Assembly (NCBI GenBank): GCA_020055645.1
Contig: CM034546.1
Location: 103,251,812 to 103,315,811 of the forward strand
DNA from: Tomocerus qinae
Taxonomy: Eukaryota; Arthropoda; Collembola; Entomobryomorpha; Tomoceridae
Direction: 5' to 3'
Length of the DNA: 64,000 bases
The notes under the pieces were generated by a model. That model was not told the origin of the DNA. It saw nothing but the letters and a program-made list of their open reading frames with translations, and ran no database searches. Of this stretch, positions 1 through 10,369 are shown one piece after another (the stretch's first letter is position 1; every line of letters begins with the position of its first letter). The position numbers and the translations under genes are program-made.

Positions 1-1805
1 GTTACTAGTACTTAGGTACACCCATATAGGTATTGATTTACATTGATTCTTTTTGTAGGTATGTAATTAATTAATTTAAGTAAATTAAAATTTTTGGTAT
101 GATTTAATAGGTTGAAATAACTCGTATGAAGTGATAATTTGGATTTATTAAATGCATGTACAGAAATTGCCAACTTTACTTTTTATTTTGTACTTGAGAT
201 TATGATTTTTACATATTAGTAGATTAAAAATAGTACCAATAGTAGCTACAGGTTAATATTTTGTCAAGTCATTGTGCAAAAGTCTACAAGTTCACGAAGT
301 TTGAAGAAAACTGGTAAATTTTACCTTCATTTCTATTTATTGGGGAAAGTCTTGCGTGAGTTGTTCGTTTGAAAGTGTGTTTGCAAACTGTGGGTCTTAG
401 GAAAATAGAATAATGTAGATAGAGTGAAACATTTCTTATGCATACAAAAGAAGAAATCCCAGAGTGGAAGACATGCCATGCGGCATGAACAGCCATTCAT
501 TCGGTACATGTTCTTCAGAGACTTTTTTTCTTTAGTTTTGCTGCATCTTTCTTCTTATATAGATATATAATAGGTTAGAATATCGAGTGTAGGTTTAATG
601 GATATGGTGATATTGAGAAAACATCATGGCTAGATATCTACATATGTTAGGACGGTGTTCTTTGATAAGTGTAGCTTACGTAACGCTTCTGTGGTAGTTT
701 TCCTTCCGATGCTATTTGAATGCTTCAAAGTCATGCAAAACCGAAAGAAAAACCAAGATCCGTTTGAATCGAAACAGACTTGCGTTGCATTACATTGTAT
801 TCGTGTGTTATTATTGGTATAGGTACATCACGTATTTGACTTGTAAAAGATGAATTGGAAAAGGTATGGATATGGGTAAGTAGATATAAAGGAGATAGCA
901 GTCACATACACTTATAGATTTGTACTAGAAAGTGTATAAATTCTTTGAATTCGAAAGAAATCACTCTATGCTGCAATACATTTGCAGTGTAAGTACATGT
1001 GTTTGGTACGGTATATTTGTACTCGAGTACCTACGTTATATATATATATATATATATATATAACACGGACTGTGTCAAGGGAGTGAAAAGAAACTATTTG
1101 TGCCGGGTAGTAAAAGTTAAAGTCGTCACAAGAATGTATTATCTATCTGGCTATCTGAGATATACAAGTTGTATGTTTTGAAGTTTTTCTTTGTATAAGC
1201 TCACTCATACAGATAGTTCTCGCCAAACTCAGTCAGTTGAGGATGGAACATGCTTAGCTTGAAAGTAGGAACGAGCAACTTTGTAACTGGATTGGATTCC
1301 TTATTCAAAAGTGGAGAAATGAGGTTATGTTTCGAGAACGTCGCGTAAACTTTCTTAGATAGCTGGCTGTGGTTACTAGTAAGCTATTTTTATTTCGGCT
1401 ATTTCTTTTTCTTTCTCTTCACCTCAACCCTCTCAGTTACAAAGTGATGCAAAAAGAACTCTGAAAATATTCTTAAGCCGGATATTAGATCCGGGAATAA
1501 TGCATCAGATGGAATGAGAGCCCCGAGATGGAATATCCAATTTCCTAAATACTTTTCCTTGTTCGCCCTTCCCTTTCAATATTCTCACGAAAGTCACAGA
1601 CTACTTACGCTAAACGAGACAGGCATTTCCCACTCTCAGAGGCAGAACGAAGAATATGAATGCGAAGAATGCACATCCCACTCATGCATACCAAATACCT
1701 ATTTGTTTACATATTTATATCAAAGGTGTTTTTTATTGTTTTTCATGTTCGACTCGGTGACCTACAAATCTGATGCTATGTCTCATTTCTACAAACATCT
1801 ACCAG
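1..1805 (+). other. Neuroligin intron, 3' part
   Basis: AT-rich sequence ending at the acceptor used by the exon at 1806. It is inferred to be intronic because the first exon seen begins mid-domain. It contains a (TA)13 microsatellite at 1037-1062. No coding exon matching the esterase N-terminal half was seen. Confidence 0.75.
1037..1062. repeat. (TA)n microsatellite
   Basis: Thirteen uninterrupted TA units inside a neuroligin intron. Confidence 0.95.
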
Positions 1806-1990
1806 GACTCTTGTTTCATCGTGTGATTCTCATGTCAGGCTCTGCTTTATCACCACTCACTGCCAGCCTTTCACAAGGAAAAGACTTAGCAAAGAAATTT
1901 GCTACTAAAGTCAATTGTCCTCTTGAACCACCTTCGACAATGTTACATTGCCTTAGAGAGGTTCCTATTCAATATTTCATCCAATCTGAG
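1806..1990 (+). CDS. Neuroligin exon (first in window)
   Basis: The acceptor is ctaccag before 1806 and the donor is gag/gtaagt after 1990. The exon starts in phase 1 (its first two bases finish a Gly codon) and ends in phase 0. It encodes [17 protein letters not shown] and then [14 protein letters not shown], the helix after the nucleophile elbow that is conserved across cholinesterase-like proteins. The open frame continues upstream to 1514, but that part has no family resemblance and is read as intron. Confidence 0.92.
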
Positions 1991-4900
1991 GTAAGTACAA
2001 AAAATACAATCTACAAATCCGTTTACATATATTTTCCAAATTGTTCATAATCTGTTACTTAATATCAGATGAGATAATAGTACAAAAGTGACTGGTGATA
2101 TAAACTACACCAGTGAGATGGACAGTTGTCAGTAGTGTGTATTACTATATTCCATGAATTTAGTGACATTATTGTCAATAGTCCAGAAACATTGCATGTA
2201 ATCTATAATTGGTTGCAGATGTGTATCTCTATACCAATATATTATGTTCATATTACAGTGTAAGGTTAGGTTAAGTAAGAAAATGAACGTGATAGATAGC
2301 GGTCTTACAGTATCCGTGTTCTTGAAAAACACATTGAAGCTAAATAATTCAGATGATGACTTCCTTTCAAATTACTGAGAGGTCGGAAGTGCTTTGTGCC
2401 AAACTGAATCCTAGGAAAACTAGTTATAGTATTTTAATCCGTATAGGTATCGAAATGCATAGACATACAGACAACTATAGAAAAAGATGTTTTCATGTAA
2501 ACTACTAGTATATACTGGTTGGTTGGTGCATATGGATAGGTGGGTGTACTAGTACAATGAAGTGTGTACACATAGAGTGGAGTGGTGCAACTCTGTAAGT
2601 AGTATACATAGTAGAGAGTTGGTTTTGTTAAGCTACGGTGGGTTACTTTGCTTATTCGGCTTTCTTTTACTTAAGAGGAACCTACGCAAAGAATCTTGAA
2701 TGAAGCTATCTTAGTTTAGTAAGAAAAACTGGCTTTGACTTGAGTTTTGTTGGGGATGTGTGTATGCAAACGAGAGATCGTTGTAGAAAGTGTATGTTAT
2801 TACTGTATGAAAATATAGGAGGGAGTAGAATATTCATTTATATGGAGAAAGTCAGGATATAGGAGATAGAGCGAGTGACTAGCCAAGTTATAAAGTAGTA
2901 CAGAGAACAAATGCTGAATGTGCGAATGCGAATTTCTCGGAATTTCAATTCCCCTATGTGTAGTCGTGCACTTCACCATTACGGGGACTCGCTTGTAAAA
3001 TATTCATTTGTAAATGGTACGTTGGCACAGTGCTCAGTCTGTCCTACATACTTTTGTTCGTATATCTCGAGTATATCTGTACCTGTTTTCCCTTCCTCCT
3101 CCCTACAGTATGCTCTGTTCTGTTATGGTTTATATTATGACAAAGACTTTACATACATTATTTCCGAGACGAAAGTCATGTCTATGCATTTGCTTTCTTT
3201 ACCGCCGACGCCGAATATTGCCCATCGTAAAACAATAGAGTGAAATCCAAGAGGAACAATCACCTTTGAGAGACGCCATCGAAAATACAATTTACTAATA
3301 TTACAACAAACTCAAATGTACATCATTCAGTCGCTCTTTATAATTTTACGAGATCCACTTGGTCGAAATATTTATGTAAACTTTCACCCGTTTCTTTATT
3401 CACACGAAAGTGCATCTGTACCTACACCTCCTAATGTATGTGGGAAATCGCACTAAATATTTTATGCGTTCTGTGACACAGTTATGGGGCCAGTTTGGAC
3501 CGAGTGATGATGGTGTCATTATAGAAGAAGGAATCAGAGAGAATTTACTTAGAGATAGACTGGCACATTATCCTCTTTTATTCGGCGTTACTAAAGTTGA
3601 AATGCTCCCGTGGCTTAGTGAGCATGATGCTGTTTATGGACTGGAAGTTGAAAAACGAAGAGAGATACTCAAGCAATTTGTAGAGAAATATTACAGGTAA
3701 CTCATTCTTTATCTAGTAATTAGTTTTGAGGAGCTCTATTAAAATTATTTCTATAATATGCTAACTATTATACTTTAATATACCAAATGCTTTCAAGGTT
3801 TGAAGAATTCATTTGTGAAGAGTTCTATTGAGAATACTACGTTATATTGACGATTAATGTTATTCCTATTCTTCTCATTGTACAAATAATTAAGCACGAT
3901 TAATTGATTTTACAGTGTACATAGAAATGAGATTATGGCTGCAGCTATTCATGAATATACAGACTGGGAACGCCCTGTCCAACATCCAATAAGTGTTCGA
4001 GATGAAACATTAGATGCCTTGGCGGATGCTCAAGTAAGATTACTAACCTGAATTAATTCGTTTGAACAATTTATATGAGTGATTGCCACTTATCGTATTA
4101 TACTGTGTCAATTGCCATTCGTGAATTGCATCCCACCACTTATTGCGACTCTTCCGACTATCATTAGCAAAATTCATTAATAAATCCTGCTATTATTATT
4201 ACGTATTAACGAGATGCTGATTTATAGTATTCTAAGACTAATTGGCAAAATTAAGTGTTTGTTTGATGTCTGGAAGATGAAAGAAATGCAATTTGTTAGA
4301 ATTAGAGTTATTAATGTGCCTATTAACTGATTTGATGTCATTTGTATCAAATGTGTCTATATGACAGAGTCAAACTGCAAGGTGGTATGTATTTCTGAAA
4401 TTAATTTTGAAAATGCTCAATAATATTTTCTGCAAAGTATGCATTTTTGAATGAAAAGCAATATTTCTGCATTGAAAACTGGCGACTCAGTACGGATACT
4501 AGAGAAATGCATGTATAAAGAAATATCCATATGCAAGTTTTCCTTTCGTATTTATTTAGTATTTGTGGAACATTGTTAATCATTTTGTTTCTTATAAATA
4601 GTTTTGAGTATAGAGAAAGGTTTTCTCATAAATTATGAGCTAAGTGACATTTATTTTTCCCTAATGGGTAGGAGCAATGCCCAGCAAGGCGCATTACAGT
4701 ATGTAATGTATACCAATATATCAAGACAAGAGGGAGTCGAAAAAGAAAACTCAAGGAGCGAAGCAACTTCTGCTCGTAGAAATATATTGCATGCAAAGAG
4801 ATACAATGGTACATACTAACCTTGTACTAGTAGCTAGGAGTAAGTAGAATATGATGTAATATAATGTAACATATAGAGACATAAGTAAAAGTAAAAAGGG

Positions 4901-7900
4901 AAAGTCAACTCAAGGTATGCAATACATTAAAAATAAAGGAGTAGTGGCTCAGAGTTTGGTTGCTTTATATAAACTACTAGTATATGTATGTATGTGAGTT
5001 CTTATTTGTTGGAGAGGGTATAAAGAATTGGATAGGATAATAGCATGGGTTCTATCGGTAATATACTAAAGCAAAGAAAAGGAACGTAAAGTAACTAATG
5101 GTTTGCCATATTTTACCTTGGTACAGGTTGTGGCCCCATTGATCAAAGTAGGAGACTTACACTCCCAGTCCAACACTAAGTCATATTTCTACGTCTTTGA
5201 GTACCAGTCGAAAGTCTCAGATTACCAACAGGTAAGCCTAAGCAAGTTATACGTACAATATGATATTATGGAGCGATAAGAACACATTCCAGTGTAGCAG
5301 AGCCAGCCAGCCCATTGTCATATTCTTAGGATGATGATAAAGCTAAAAGGGTCGAGATGAAGTGCTTTCACTCCCTCTCTATTGTTTTTCTGCATTCCTT
5401 CCTTTGTGCTCTTAGAATGGTATCTATTTTATTTTGAGAAGAAGGTATGTGCCCCATCACATGAGTAAGCAGATAAGTAATGTGAGAACTGTATAGGAAA
5501 AGCTATAACATTCTCACGCCCACAAAGTGAAAGAGCTAGCGTTATTAATAATATTATTTGGTTGTATGTAGTACTATGTTGTAATACAGTAGTAAAGTAC
5601 TTGACTTGATTTGATGTTTCTGTTTCACTTATGATATCACGTAATGTGTAATGTAGAGAGAAATAAGTCTTTTTGATAGAGATGGGAGGGACGAGATTCA
5701 TTATATTTATTGCTCCGTGTACTTGTATCATGAGGGGAGATATTATGTGTGTAGAAGAGAGTTGTATTAAAGGGAAATAAATAGAAATTAATGGATAGAG
5801 TCAGTGTAGAAGGGGATGGGTTTGATTGAAAAGCGATGAACAATGATGCTGCGTTAATTTGGAACGCTTAGCATATTTCTCTTCCACCTTAAGTTGAGTG
5901 AAAGCCAAGTGAGTTCAGTTCACTAGAGTTTGGGGAGAAAAGGAGAACAAAGGACAGAAAAGACAAGAAAAATATGCTGTGCATTCCTTATTTGTAATGT
6001 TGGTAGAGTATTTACTTACTAGTAGTAGGAGAGTAAGTAGTAGAGTAGGGAGTGGGGCTGAGCAACTGACAGGAAAAGACTATAAAGTAGGCTTAAGTGA
6101 AAGTCTCTTTGCATTGTAATAGTAGTGAAGAGGAATTTCAACTAGTGCATATTTTCCTTTGAAACAAATAAATATTTTCAGAGGCTTGGCTGCGTACATA
6201 CTGAGGACGTTTTCTACGTTTTTGGAGTGCCGCTCTATTTTCATGGAAATGAAAACAGTCATGGGAGTGGCAGTGGCAATAGTAATAGCCGTGAGCCAAC
6301 AGGAGCCGGTGGTGAAGAATCGAGTAAACAAGACGGGGACTCTGGAGCCAGGAACTCTAAATTGGGATTTTTCAGTGGAAACTTTACTCGCAATGAAGTA
6401 CAACTGTCCCAAACTGTTATGCTCTACTGGGCCAATTTCATTCGGACAGGGTAAAAATTCCTTTCTCCTCCTCTCTCCTGCACAACATGTACATCCGACA
6501 TCCACTTTGTCTACCAATAACACATTCTACACTCTTTTCAGGCAGATTTTTCTTCACTCTTTAGCTTTGAATGAGACTACAGGGTCTGCCCGGAAGTAAA
6601 ACTCACATTTCTTATGGGGAAATGCTCAGGGAACCACCCTGGAACGGTATGCAGAGCAAAACCAATGAAACCATCTGCTGTTTCATTTGACTTTGGCCTT
6701 GGGACTCATTTCTCACTTGTATAATAAGAAAACCCATTTTCCGGGCGGTGACTAGAGAAATGTGTGCAATTTACTCCCTGTGCATTCTAAAGATTGAATT
6801 GAAAAAGTGCCAATTTAGTAATTGGAGGCGGAAGGAAGAGAGGGTGAGACTCTGTTAAAACCAGAGCATGAAAAAGGAAGAATTCTATACAAAAATATAG
6901 CCCCTGCAATGCGCCTCACTAAATTCTATCTCATCCTTCCCTTCCTTTTTACAGTCTGGATATGTACACTACACTGACAAACAAATACAATGTGTCTGGA
7001 CAGACCGTTTGTATTGTGTACTGTATACCTTGTCCTGGAATTCCGTATAATAACTACTAACTGCTACTAAGTATAAAATAGGAACTAGCACTAGCTCCCT
7101 CCTTCTTCACATACCACTACAATTTGTTCACTATATACATACATACACACAATGTGTAGTAAATAGCACGTAGGTACAAATACGACATCGGATTGAGAAA
7201 CTCAGAGAAAGTTTATTCTTCGAAATAAAGGATTGAGGAATATATTTAGTTCAGTGTGCTCTCCTTTCTCAGTAACTAACTACTCCCTGTAAGTAGTGAG
7301 CAGTAATGCAATGTAAGTTATGCTCTATTATATTGGAGAGGACTGAAAACCCGGCTTTTTATGGACTTTTCCAATAGATATAGTTGTTTCTCCGACATAC
7401 ATTGATAAGCATACTCTGGAAAGAGAAAGTGTGCTGTACATTATAGACTGAACTGCTCGTAATCTAACGTAACGTCACTTTCCTTTGCTTTACATAGCAA
7501 TCCAAACGAAGAGAAAGGAGATGGTGAGTCATCCGGAAGCACTGGCGGCGTTGGAAGTGGGAGCCGATTATCGAGCGATAAGTCTGCCAAGCCGAAAATT
7601 ATAGAATGGCCATCCTACGATCCTCTTTACAAAAAATATTTGAATGTTGGTAAGTCATCTCTTCCTTTTCCTTGACTTTAATCCTTAAACTACTACACTC
7701 ATCAAACTACATTCAAGGATCATTGTGTTCATTTGTATCATTTTAACAACATCTTTGTTACAATAATATTTACTTAGATTATAATAGTGATTTACTTGAA
7801 GGATGCTTTCTTCTATCAAGAATACCAAATTTTAATATATAGTACGTAATGGTTAGGTTAGAGTTTAATGTAAAATGTTTTTATGTCAGTCACTACTAAC

Positions 7901-9647
7901 TATCTGTACAACCAGCAGCAGCAATGATGCAGATGCAATGTCACAATAATTTATATTTTACACATTACACTGATTTACTTGAAGGATGATTGCTTTTGGG
8001 AATATTAAAGATTTATAATTTTTTGTTTCATTTGTCAGACCGCTCAGGTTTCTTATAATTATGACAGTAATATTTTGTTCAAAAGATAATCAAAATGTAA
8101 TATTACAAATGCACAGATACAAAACCGAGAATCCGAACACATTACCGAGCGCACAAGTTGTCATTTTGGCTACACCTCGTTCCCGATCTTCAGAAAAATG
8201 GGTATGGAGTACCAAATGGTCACCACAATATAAATTCAGGTTCTGTTGGTTCGAATGTTCCCATAAACCCAGGCGGATTGCCACCACATCCAAACTCAGG
8301 GCTCGTAATATTGCCACCGGAGGACACAACGCATAACTCAACAACTCCTCAACCGCCTACAATCCAACTGGTGGGACCACCCATGTGGGAACATAATCCT
8401 AATAAACCTCGTGGCAACTTTTTCCAAGGTAAAGTACCCGACTTTAGTGGAGCCAATTTTCTAATAAAGTTGACAGAATTTATATAGTGTGATCATCACG
8501 AAGCTGTTGGGGTCTCAACGGTACACTACTAGTTAGTGTGTGTAAACAATAAATTGGGGTCAATAGTACTTGGGTAACTATTGTCTGGCATAGTGCACTG
8601 GTTTGTTTGTATAGCTTTTGATTTGTAAGGGTTAGAGAGGTTAAGAAGTGTTGGTGTTACTTTAATTTGATGGTACTTGCAGGAACAGGTGATGGAGATT
8701 CAGTTGACTCGGACGGTTTCCAAATGTATTCGACAGCTTTGTCAGTGACAATAGCCATTGGTTGCTCTCTGTTAATCCTGAATATCCTGATATTTGCTGC
8801 TTTCTACTACCAAAGGGATAAGCGAAGAGCGGAGGAGACTCAGAATTCTCCGACTCACGAACATCAGCACCACCGACACCACGATTCCTCAGGAGGGGGT
8901 CCAATGTCTTCAATGACACATACAGTTCATGGAGGTTCCGCTTATAAAACGGACTTGACCACTCTAAATCTTAGTCGTCGTAAAGAGAATGGGCAGATCG
9001 TTCAAATGGCTCAGGGGCAACAGCAGTCTTCACAGCCGATGCCAAATATATGTGGAGATCTTCCTGCGATCACTCACGTCCAGCATCATTCTTCAGGAGG
9101 GTCGGATTCGGGTGGTGATACTAACTACGGCCCCTGCTACCAACAACAAAATCCGAATAGCAGAGGAACTCTTAAGCGGAACGTAACGACGAACACTCAG
9201 CAGCAGCAAACGCAACAAACACAAAGTTACGAGATGTCTATGCCCGATGCAGTTATCGCTGCCGCCATGATGAACGTAAAGTTTGACAATTCTCCAGAAT
9301 ATGGAAGTGTTAAAGGCTCTTGCCAACCCAGACGCTCCAGTTTAACTATGAAAGATCAGTTGCCAAGCTCAACAGGGAGTTTCAGTGCGAGTGGCGGCTG
9401 TGGTACACCTGCGGGTATTTTGCAATATGACAGTGGTTCCAGAACTGTTCCGCGTCCTCCGAAAAGAACTACTCCGACTGTTAAATTCGGACCGGAAACG
9501 AGCTTGGAAAGTCCTTCTGCTTCAGGGGGTTCTTCTGGTGGTGGTGCGACAGGACAACCAACAAATTTTTCTTCGCAAACTCTAAAACCTTCGCTCAAGA
9601 AAAGCGTCAATTATTCTCCCACCAATGCTGATGAGTTACGTGTCTAA
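1806..9647 (+). CDS. Neuroligin, 3' part (8 coding exons; 5' exons before the window)
   Basis: Postsynaptic cell-adhesion protein of the carboxylesterase-like, neurexin-binding family. Joining 1806-1990, 3482-3696, 3916-4033, 5127-5231, 6182-6450, 7498-7649, 8117-8428 and 8683-9647 keeps one open frame through seven GT-AG introns and gives 772 residues. Family signatures seen: [82 protein letters not shown] and [18 protein letters not shown] stalk, a membrane helix ([20 protein letters not shown]) and a long cytoplasmic tail ending DELRV follow. The positions of the esterase Glu (GVTKVE) and His (CVH) are still occupied; the Ser position lies in an upstream exon not present here. Insects carry several neuroligin paralogues and I cannot tell which this is. 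The family call is firm; the exon joins are inferred from frame and splice consensus. Confidence 0.95.
1991..3481 (+). other. Neuroligin intron
   Basis: This intron of 1491 bp has donor gtaagt and acceptor acacag. An open frame at 2911-3243 has no recognisable content. Nothing else was seen. Confidence 0.85.
3482..3696 (+). CDS. Neuroligin exon
   Basis: The acceptor is gtgacacag before 3482 and the donor is attacag/gtaact after 3696. Phase runs from 0 to 2. The exon encodes [18 protein letters not shown] and, further on, [14 protein letters not shown]. The Glu of GVTKVE aligns with the catalytic-acid position of cholinesterases, which neuroligins usually retain although they are inactive. 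An amphipathic charged segment closes the exon. Confidence 0.93.
3916..4033 (+). CDS. Neuroligin exon
   Basis: The acceptor is gattttacag before 3916 and the donor is caa/gtaaga after 4033. Phase runs from 2 to 0. It encodes [19 protein letters not shown] and then [12 protein letters not shown]. The [12 protein letters not shown] block is one of the most conserved stretches in invertebrate neuroligins and fixes the family assignment. Confidence 0.95.
4034..5126 (+). other. Neuroligin intron
   Basis: This intron of 1093 bp has donor gtaaga and acceptor tggtacag. Short overlapping open frames at 4604-4819 on both strands look like chance. Nothing else was seen. Confidence 0.85.
5127..5231 (+). 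CDS. Neuroligin exon
   Basis: The acceptor is cttggtacag before 5127 and the donor is caacag/gtaagc after 5231. Both ends are in phase 0, giving 35 codons. It encodes [14 protein letters not shown] and then [12 protein letters not shown], the beta-strand region just before the esterase His position. Confidence 0.94.
5232..6181 (+). other. Neuroligin intron
   Basis: This intron of 950 bp has donor gtaagc and acceptor attttcag. A purine-rich stretch lies near 5930-5970. Nothing else was seen. Confidence 0.85.
6182..6450 (+). CDS. Neuroligin exon with a low-complexity insertion
   Basis: The acceptor is atattttcag before 6182 and the donor is acagg/gtaaaa after 6450. Phase runs from 0 to 2. It begins [19 protein letters not shown], where the His matches the catalytic-His position, and ends [17 protein letters not shown] plus ANFIRTG. 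Between these conserved parts lie about 40 Gly/Ser/Asn/Glu-rich residues (about 6240-6360) where vertebrate neuroligins have only a short loop. NFT is a possible N-glycosylation site. Open frames on the opposite strand and in other frames here are shadows. Confidence 0.93.
6451..7497 (+). other. Neuroligin intron
   Basis: This intron of 1047 bp has donor gtaaaa and acceptor ttacatag. No gene or repeat was seen. Confidence 0.85.
7498..7649 (+). CDS. Neuroligin exon
   Basis: The acceptor is gctttacatag before 7498 and the donor is gttg/gtaagt after 7649. Phase runs from 2 to 1. It encodes NPNE, a Gly/Ser-rich linker ([15 protein letters not shown]), then [18 protein letters not shown]. The [12 protein letters not shown] part matches the EVAWTRYSQKDQLYLHIG region of vertebrate neuroligins. 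Confidence 0.92.
7650..8116 (+). other. Neuroligin intron
   Basis: This intron of 467 bp has donor gtaagt and acceptor gcacag. A short phrase close to tgatttacttgaaggatg occurs twice (near 7790 and 7971). Nothing else was seen. Confidence 0.85.
8117..8428 (+). CDS. Neuroligin exon: end of esterase fold and juxtamembrane stalk
   Basis: The acceptor is aatgcacag before 8117 and the donor is caag/gtaaag after 8428. The exon is in phase 1 at both ends. It encodes [19 protein letters not shown] and VPDL, which closes the globular domain, and then about 80 residues rich in Pro, Asn and Gly (for example [12 protein letters not shown] and [14 protein letters not shown]). These form the flexible stalk before the membrane helix. 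Thr/Ser-Pro clusters would suit O-glycosylation. Confidence 0.92.
8683..9647 (+). CDS. Neuroligin terminal exon: membrane helix and cytoplasmic tail
   Basis: The acceptor is ggtacttgcag before 8683, and the TAA stop is 9645-9647. The first about 18 residues finish the stalk. A hydrophobic helix of about 23 residues ([20 protein letters not shown]) follows, then a basic stop-transfer [11 protein letters not shown]. The tail of about 280 residues is mostly low complexity. It has a His cluster ([10 protein letters not shown]), a Gln-rich stretch near 9190-9225, a proline motif [10 protein letters not shown] and many Ser/Thr. It ends NADELRV, where LRV fits a class II-like hydrophobic-x-hydrophobic PDZ ligand. 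I did not find a convincing gephyrin-binding motif of the vertebrate type. Confidence 0.95.
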
Positions 9648-10343
9648 ATCAAATTCGTAGAAAAAAACTGCTGTGTCCTATCTCTGAGGATTATACACGA
9701 TGTATACGGATAATTTTACGCGCTACAAGTAATCTCGAAAGATAATTTTCTTATGAACCTGGTAAGGATATCTTCCTGGCAATAATAGCTTTTGGAAACT
9801 GCTACTTATGTACATGTATCTACAGTTCTCAAATCATCATGCGTGATACTCCCCGGTGTAATAGTGGAGTAAGGCTCATAGGACCGTTTTTCAAGGAATG
9901 TGTAAAGTTACTCCGTGATAATTTGTAAATGAAAGTAATAATGAGGGCGTGATGTGAACTAAAGTACACTACCCATTGTTATCTAAAGTTAAGTTGTGTT
10001 TTGCTCCAAATTCCAAACATGCAGTAATAATTTAAAAGTGCCAATCGACAACCAAAAGTGATGTTCAATGTGATGTGCCTTGGAATTTTCCAAATGTTAA
10101 AATATCGACTAATCTAATCTACCAATATGACTAATAAGCACTATAATCCATTATGTATGTAAGGTATTGATAGTTAACTAATGGTACTGGTATCTAATAT
10201 TTTGTAGTGTATGTATGCTTCCAATGATTTGTCTTGTGAATATAGGAGAATCTCACAATACCTTACCTACTGATATGTGCAGGCAGGATTATCGATGTTA
10301 CCTGCGTTGCTTACCAATGAAATGATCAATCAAAGAACAGGAA

Positions 10344-10349
10344 AATAAA
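10344..10349 (+). terminator. Candidate poly(A) signal of neuroligin
   Basis: This is the first canonical AATAAA downstream of the neuroligin stop that I found, about 700 nt away. It would give a 3' UTR of 9648 to about 10370. The assignment is inference; insect neuronal genes often use later sites. Confidence 0.35.
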
Positions 10350-10369
10350 ATGTTGCAATATAAAGCAAT

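Noticed and set aside
1514-1805. Upstream extension of the first neuroligin frame
   Set aside because: It lacks the esterase sequence expected before GLLFHRV, and a proper acceptor sits at 1805, so it is intronic.
6080-6523. 147-codon frame on the - strand
   Set aside because: It is the antisense shadow of the neuroligin exon 6182-6450.
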